DNA from: Sorangium cellulosum
Lineage (GTDB): Bacteria > Myxococcota_A > Polyangia > Polyangiales > Polyangiaceae
Assembly (NCBI GenBank): GCA_020720045.1
Contig: DYPH01000007.1
Coordinates: forward strand, 22,213-86,212
DNA: 64,000 nt
Direction of reading: 5' to 3'
Below are positions 59,495 to 64,000 of this stretch, in pieces; position 1 is the stretch's first letter, and each line of letters opens with the position of its first letter. A program made the translations under genes and the position numbers. The notes under the pieces were generated by a model. The model was not told the origin of the DNA. It did not search any database and saw nothing but the letters and a program-made list of their open reading frames with translations.

Positions 59495-60730
59495 TCAGGG
59501 GCAACCCTGCGCGCGCCAGTCTTGGATGCGGCTCCAGAAGAGCTCGGTAAACTTCTCGACCTCGTGAATCGGGAAGAGCGCGACGACCTTCTGGCGAACG
59601 GCGTCCTTCGCTTCCGGGCTCCCGAAGAAGTCGTAGGCGACGTCATCGAGATGGCCGAGATGGTCCTTGCAGAACTGCTCGAAGCGCTCGGTCTCAAACC
59701 GACGATCGGCAATCCGCGCGTAGGCGTCGAGCTTCTCTTCGTAGCTGAGGTCTAGCTTTGCGACCGCGTAAAAGGGCTCCCAGTCGAGGGTGCGGCGCAT
59801 CGGCTTTCGCGTAGCCGCCGTGAAGATGGCCCATTTGAGGTAGGCCTTCACGAGCCACGGAAAGTGGAAATGAAGCGAAGTGACCTGGGAATCGGGGCAC
59901 GGGTTCGCGAAGTCGATCGGGTGCCAAATGCCGTTCCGCCGGAGCGACTCACAGGAGTTAAACTCCCACCCGAAGAAGGCATTGATCGTGAGCGTCACCT
60001 TGCGAAGGTGCTCCTCATCTTCCTTCGAGAGGAAGTTCACCTTCGTCGTGTAGCGGTCGTGGAGAGGCGCGTCGGGATCGTAAAGCACGCAGCGGGTCTG
60101 CGGCCCGAAGCCGATGCAACGCACGAAGCGGTCGTAGCCTTCGACGGAGGCCTGGAGGTGCATGATCGACGTGCCGGACTCGTCGTAGGCCTTCCGCATC
60201 GCTTCCGCGTCTTTGACGCGCGTGACCGCACGCCAGCCGCCGCCGTCGTAGGGCTTCATGAAAAGCGGGTAGCCGAGCTTATCGCCGATCTTCGGAAGAT
60301 CGAAGAGCTTCGCGTATTTATGAAGAGTCGGTCGGAGGTCCGGCGTCGGCTCGTAGGTCTTCGGTGGCACCATCCACGTCTCGGGAATCGGCATTCCGAG
60401 CTGCATCATGGCGGCGTAGCTCGTGTGCTTCTCGTTCGACTGGACGCTCCACGGATTGTTGAAGACGTAGAGATCATCCATGATGATCCCCTTCTTGATC
60501 CACTCGCGGCTCGTGTGGAACCAGTGGGTGAGCCGGTCGATGACGACGTCGTACTTGACCTTCTGTTTCAGGTCGTAGGGCTCGATCGTCACGCGCTCGA
60601 CGTGAAATCGAAGCGAATCCCCCTCATGGGGAATCCGAAGGTCGAGCCGGTCCATCAGCTGCTCGAAGCAGAGAGGCCAGCAAATGTCCGCGCCCAACGA
60701 GAGCCCGATATTGCGAGTGATTTCGGCCAC
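59495..60730 (-). CDS. RimK-like ATP-grasp carboxylate-amine ligase
   Basis: The 411-residue protein has an ATP-grasp core: DKLGYPLFMKPYDGGGWRAV near residue 155 is the first nucleotide-binding strand with the glycine loop, and GYDRFVRCIGFGPQTRCVLY with FNSCESLRRNGIWHPIDFAN carries the acidic metal ligands. RimK-type enzymes attach amino acids to peptide or protein carboxylates. It is the third gene of a minus-strand group (S51-like protein, esterase, ATP-grasp). Convergent with the GCS2-CBS gene, it adds a second ligase class to the locus. Confidence 0.82.
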   Translation of the reverse strand: MAEITRNIGLSLGADICWPLCFEQLMDRLDLRIPHEGDSLRFHVERVTIEPYDLKQKVKYDVVIDRLTHWFHTSREWIKKGIIMDDLYVFNNPWSVQSNEKHTSYAAMMQLGMPIPETWMVPPKTYEPTPDLRPTLHKYAKLFDLPKIGDKLGYPLFMKPYDGGGWRAVTRVKDAEAMRKAYDESGTSIMHLQASVEGYDRFVRCIGFGPQTRCVLYDPDAPLHDRYTTKVNFLSKEDEEHLRKVTLTINAFFGWEFNSCESLRRNGIWHPIDFANPCPDSQVTSLHFHFPWLVKAYLKWAIFTAATRKPMRRTLDWEPFYAVAKLDLSYEEKLDAYARIADRRFETERFEQFCKDHLGHLDDVAYDFFGSPEAKDAVRQKVVALFPIHEVEKFTELFWSRIQDWRAQGCP

Positions 60731-60807
60731 GATTCCTCTTTGATTCCCGCCTCGCGCAAGCGACCGGGTACAGCATTGATGTCGGCGAAAAGGTGTCGGA
60801 AGAGCGT

Positions 60808-61950
60808 TTATTCGTACACGAACATGAGCGGGCCCGGGAAGAGCCAGGAAAGGCCTTCACGCAAGCGATCCCGCCAGTTTTCCCAGTTATGACCATCGCG
60901 GGACTCGACGAAACGGACCTGCATCCCGGTCGCGTCGAGGATCGGAACAAGCGAGCGGTTCTCGTAAATGAGCGATTCGTAGACGCCGCAGCTTACGAAC
61001 ATTCGTTCGGAAACGGCGATCGGTTCTGCTCGGTAGCTATTTACGAATTCAACCACGCGATCAAACAGCGGACCGCGCCGATTCCGCTTGCCGATATCGG
61101 TGAACGCGAAGGACCCCGACTGAACGAGTAGGCGCCCCCAGAACCCTGGATAGCGGTGGGCCGTCGAGAACGAGGCGACGCCGCCGAAGGAGGCCCCCAT
61201 CAAACAGCGCCCTTGCGGGCGATCGATGAGCGGGAAGCGTGCCGTCAATTCGGGGACGAGTTCTTCCGTGACGAACCGGGCGTGCGCCTCGTCGTTTGCG
61301 TACTCGCGGAGGCGATCCGGCGAGTCGGTGAACGCCACGATCAAATCAGGGATCTCAAGGCGATGAATCAGGTTATCGAGGACCGTCTTCATCCCTGCAT
61401 ACTTCAAGTAATCGCTCCCATCGTGGACCACGAGGAGCGGGTACTGCCGGGTCCGCCGGAAGCGGGCTGGGAGGTAGATCTGACCGTGGCGACGGCCGCC
61501 AAGCGCCTTGCTGTCGAAGACGAGCGGCTCCAGCGTGCCTGGGCGCGCGAACGGGTCATGGCGCGTCCAGGACGGCTCTTCGTAGCCATCGCTCTGGAGG
61601 ACCGAGTTCGCACCGAAGGGATCGCGCGCGCGGTTTCGGTTGAGCGGGTCTTCGATCCAGGCGCTCTGGCCACCCCGATGAATTTCAAACTTGTACTCTA
61701 CACGCGAAAGCGGCGGAATCTCAAGCGTGAGGTAGAAAAGATCGGAATGAGGGACGCGAACAAGTTCGTTTGAAACTTCGAGGCCGAAGATCCAGTGACG
61801 GAGATGAACCGCATCGGCGTGGCCGAACCACACGAAGGTGACCGAAGTCCCCTCGACGATTGGGAAGGTGTTGTTCTTGAGGAACGCCTTCGTGCGGGAG
61901 AGATCGGCGCCGCCCGCGATCAGGGCGTCGATGGCGAGACGAGGCTTCAC
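60808..61950 (-). CDS. Enterochelin-esterase-like hydrolase with N-terminal E-set domain
   Basis: The 380-residue protein has an N-terminal CBM48/E-set domain (about 25-115: GTSVTFVWFGHADAVHLRHW, PPLSRVEYKFEIHRGGQSAW) and an esterase domain with the nucleophile in CLMGASFGGVASFSTAHRYP and the His in ESRDGHNWENWRDRLREG. This is the architecture of Fes/IroD-type trilactone hydrolases, but no siderophore genes are nearby. Its start overlaps the stop of the S51-like gene (ATGA), so the two are coupled, and the ATP-grasp gene follows after 77 bases. Confidence 0.87.
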   Translation of the reverse strand: MKPRLAIDALIAGGADLSRTKAFLKNNTFPIVEGTSVTFVWFGHADAVHLRHWIFGLEVSNELVRVPHSDLFYLTLEIPPLSRVEYKFEIHRGGQSAWIEDPLNRNRARDPFGANSVLQSDGYEEPSWTRHDPFARPGTLEPLVFDSKALGGRRHGQIYLPARFRRTRQYPLLVVHDGSDYLKYAGMKTVLDNLIHRLEIPDLIVAFTDSPDRLREYANDEAHARFVTEELVPELTARFPLIDRPQGRCLMGASFGGVASFSTAHRYPGFWGRLLVQSGSFAFTDIGKRNRRGPLFDRVVEFVNSYRAEPIAVSERMFVSCGVYESLIYENRSLVPILDATGMQVRFVESRDGHNWENWRDRLREGLSWLFPGPLMFVYE

Positions 61951-63056
61951 AGCTCCTCCTTCGACGTCCCGACCAACCCATGGCCGCCGTCTTCGAGCAA
62001 TTCAAGGACCCCATCCGGCGAAGAGAGTGTTCCGCTGCTGGCGCGGGGGAGGACTTCCCCTTCGGTGCCGACGCTCGGCGGCCGGAGCGTTCCGCGCTTC
62101 GGGGCCCAGGTAATTCGTGAGCGCGCCGGGAGTGCCAAGCAGCGGGCTGGCGCAAAACGGCGGGCCATGATCCGAATCCGGTCGGTGCGGTCGAGGTGGA
62201 TCCGTTCCTCCTGCTGGGGGAGGACGACGATGCCAGGGACGAGGCCGAGGCCGGCGTCGAGGATTTCGCTCGCCCCTTGGCCTTGTGGCGGGTCGTCGTG
62301 GAAGAGCACAACGCGGTCGCTGATCGCCATCGCGCCGGCGGTCCACGCAAACACGATTCTTCCACCCATCAATGGGGCAATTCCGAAGAGCGAGAGACGG
62401 TTTACCAACGTAGCGACGTGACCACCTGCAATGGCGACCGCGTCGCAGTCCTTCATGATCTCCGTGATCTCTTCGCGCTGCTCAGCGATGGCCGAACGGT
62501 TTGCAACATCCCAATTTGCTTCGAATTCACGGTGGAGACGTGCGCAGTCGGCGAGGTGTCGGGCGTCGAGTTCACGGAGGGCGGCGATCGACGATGCGGC
62601 CTCCTCTTCGTGGATCGTCTCCGGCGCCGCCCGCTGGCGGATGACCCGTGCCGCTTCGAGGGCGTGTTCAAGCCGGATGCGGTAGAAATCCTGTTTGTGT
62701 CGGAGTAGTTCCTGCCGCTCGCGATGGGCGGCGTGGAAGGTCGGGTCGGCGCGGAAGACCGCTTCCGCCCGGCTGTGAAGGCGCAGATTGATGGTGTTTC
62801 CGCCGATGTGCGCGGAGAGCTCCTCGTCTTCCGACTCGCGCTCCTGCCAGCCTGCCGTAATCAGCGCGATGCGCCCTTCGACACGCAGCTTTGTGACCGA
62901 AGCGCCAAGCGACGGGTCAAAACGCTGGGATCCGAGAAGGACGACCGTACGCGGTGGACCACCGAAGCCGGTGCCACGACGGGGTGGGGTGGATGCGCGC
63001 TCGGGGCGCACAGAGGCGGGGCGAGCGACGCGGTGGCTACCGGATTTGGCGGGCAT
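61947..63056 (-). CDS. Peptidase S51/type 1 glutamine amidotransferase-like protein
   Basis: The 369-residue protein has a GATase1-like fold. DCDAVAIAGGHVATLVNRLS near residue 210 is the strand-turn before the nucleophile, and VFAWTAGAMAISDRVVLFHD is at the position of the Gly-x-Ser-Ala-Gly motif of peptidase E/cyanophycinase. Here the Ser is replaced by Thr (TAGA). Residues 110-190 are helical, partly coiled-coil, and the first 40 residues are Arg/Pro-rich. If active it would cleave aspartyl or beta-aspartyl bonds; with Thr it may be altered. It starts a minus-strand group with the esterase. Confidence 0.75.
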   Translation of the reverse strand: MPAKSGSHRVARPASVRPERASTPPRRGTGFGGPPRTVVLLGSQRFDPSLGASVTKLRVEGRIALITAGWQERESEDEELSAHIGGNTINLRLHSRAEAVFRADPTFHAAHRERQELLRHKQDFYRIRLEHALEAARVIRQRAAPETIHEEEAASSIAALRELDARHLADCARLHREFEANWDVANRSAIAEQREEITEIMKDCDAVAIAGGHVATLVNRLSLFGIAPLMGGRIVFAWTAGAMAISDRVVLFHDDPPQGQGASEILDAGLGLVPGIVVLPQQEERIHLDRTDRIRIMARRFAPARCLALPARSRITWAPKRGTLRPPSVGTEGEVLPRASSGTLSSPDGVLELLEDGGHGLVGTSKEEL

Positions 63057-63140
63057 CAGAGGGCGCGAGACCCTACCAGAGTCCGGGGCGCCGCGTCATT
63101 AACTGCGAGATGCACCGTCGCGGCCGGCATCGGACCGGCG

Positions 63141-63947
63141 ATGCCTGAAGGTCACACCATCCACCGCCTCGCCAGCGATCTCGTGCGCGACCTCCACGGC
63201 GCCGTCGTGGCGGCGAGCTCGCCCCAGGGTCGTTTTGACGCGGACCCCGCCGATGGCAAGGTCTTCGCCGGGGCGACGGCCGTCGGAAAACACCTGCTCC
63301 TCCGTTTTCGCGACCCGGAAACCGAGCTGGATGTTTCCGAGCAAATTCATATTCATCTGGGACTGTTTGGCAAATTCAAGCGCTTCAAAAATGAGGTAGC
63401 ACGCGACAGCGGGGCGATCCGTTTCCGTCTTGTAGGTGCAGTATACACATGGCAGCTCACTGGACCGACCGCCTGTCACTGGATGAGCCCCGAGGAGGTA
63501 GAGTCGCTTCGCGGCCGCATCGGGAGCGATCCCCTTGATGCCACCGCCGACCCGGAGCGGGCTTGGGCCACGGTCGCCCGCAGCCGTCGCCCGCTCGGGG
63601 CGCTCCTTCTTGATCAATCGGTCTTTTCCGGAATTGGAAATGTCTATCGGGCGGAGCTTCTTTTCCTATTGGGCGTGCATCCGGAGCTCCCCTCCAAGGC
63701 TCTCGGACGGGCCCGCTTTGATGAACTCTGGCGGCTGTCCGTCGAATTGCTCGCCCGCGGCGTTCGTGAACGACGGATCGCCACGACGCCGAAGGTTGCC
63801 GGCGTTCGGGTGACCAAGCGGGAATCGCTCTACGTCTACAAGCGCCGCGAATGCCGGAAATGCAGCGGACCGATTGTTGCGATCCAGCTCGCCGGCCGCC
63901 CGATCTATTGCTGCGAGCGCTGCCAACCTGCCGAGAAGCTTCCGTAG
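63141..63947 (+). CDS. Endonuclease VIII/formamidopyrimidine-DNA glycosylase family (Nei2-like)
   Basis: The 268-residue DNA repair enzyme begins with the catalytic PEGHTIHRLA (Pro2 and Glu3) and has the helix-two-turn-helix LLLDQSVFSGIGNVYRAELL near residue 155. A C-terminal zinc finger follows: ECRKCSGPIVAIQLAGRP to YCCERC (CxxC...CxxC). PEGH, not PELP, fits Nei/Nei2-type enzymes that remove oxidised bases. It diverges from the S51-like gene with an 84-base gap. ATG 63141 is fixed by the Pro-Glu start. Confidence 0.93.
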   Translation: MPEGHTIHRLASDLVRDLHGAVVAASSPQGRFDADPADGKVFAGATAVGKHLLLRFRDPETELDVSEQIHIHLGLFGKFKRFKNEVARDSGAIRFRLVGAVYTWQLTGPTACHWMSPEEVESLRGRIGSDPLDATADPERAWATVARSRRPLGALLLDQSVFSGIGNVYRAELLFLLGVHPELPSKALGRARFDELWRLSVELLARGVRERRIATTPKVAGVRVTKRESLYVYKRRECRKCSGPIVAIQLAGRPIYCCERCQPAEKLP

Positions 63948-64000
63948 TCGGCGTCGCGCCCCATGGCATGGTCCAGGCGCACCTTCGCGAGACGCGCGTC
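63905..64000 (-). CDS. Possible 3' end of a minus-strand gene running out of the window
   Basis: On the minus strand a frame is open from the window edge to TAG at 63905-63907 and reads DARLAKVRLDHAMGRDADYG then a short tail. It resembles a natural protein end more than the other frames do. It would overlap the end of the glycosylase gene by about 40 bases. The sequence is too short to support a function. Confidence 0.3.
   Translation of the reverse strand, partial: DARLAKVRLDHAMGRDADYGSFSAGWQRSQQ

Noticed and set aside
1..64000. tRNA or rRNA genes, CRISPR arrays, transposases, integrases
   Set aside because: No T-loop or anticodon-stem pattern, no spaced direct repeats of CRISPR size, and no transposase or integrase motif was found by reading.

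Overview
The window is GC-rich, gene-dense chromosomal DNA that fits a myxobacterium-like deltaproteobacterium (Myxococcota, most likely class Polyangia). The evidence is indirect: a futalosine-route menaquinone operon, a CarD-type regulator with a histone-like tail, about a dozen predicted lipoproteins (several with Asp/Ser/Gly/Ala linkers), a TonB-domain/receptor fusion, and many overlapping ATGA or GTGA gene junctions. I saw no rRNA, tRNA, CRISPR array, prophage or insertion sequence.

Layout. 0-4.3 kb: menaquinone operon with the end of mqnE, an mqnA-mqnC fusion, a probable aminodeoxyfutalosine deaminase and a UbiA-type prenyltransferase. 4.3-14.9 kb: a PQQ-propeller fragment, a lipoprotein, a methyltransferase, a very large S41 protease, the coupled genes pdxJ-acpS-nnrDE, an ECF sigma factor, an exported methyltransferase-like lipoprotein and a cobalamin adenosyltransferase. 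15-24 kb: a CarD-domain regulator with a long basic N-terminus, tyrS with a lipoprotein, a YchJ/SEC-C protein, HU, a polytopic membrane protein, map and a frameshifted lipoprotein. 24.4-32 kb: a GT-C-like membrane protein and a TonB-dependent receptor operon, separated by a 45-bp tandem repeat array. 32-38.4 kb: a QEGLA-motif metalloprotein, PhoH, and yajC-secD-secF. 38.4-54.6 kb: accessory genes, including a start-less Cys-rich remnant, an AraC regulator, a split NTF2-like gene, PLP enzymes, an MFS transporter, lipoproteins, a TetR/Coq4 divergent pair and a tandem lipoprotein duplication with one broken copy.

54.6-63.1 kb is the most interesting stretch. Two converging gene groups carry an esterase, a glutamate-cysteine-ligase-like amidoligase with CBS domains and a DUF1697 protein on the + strand, and a peptidase-S51-like protein, an enterochelin-esterase-like hydrolase and a RimK-like ATP-grasp ligase on the - strand. 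An aspartoacylase-family gene flanks them. Two different carboxylate-amine ligase types beside three or four hydrolases suggests a pathway that makes and trims an amide-linked metabolite; its product cannot be read from the sequence. The window ends with a nei-type DNA glycosylase.

Three genes are split by frameshifts and a fourth lacks a start. All four look like exported proteins or lipoproteins. They could be real pseudogenes or assembly indels, and reads are needed to tell.
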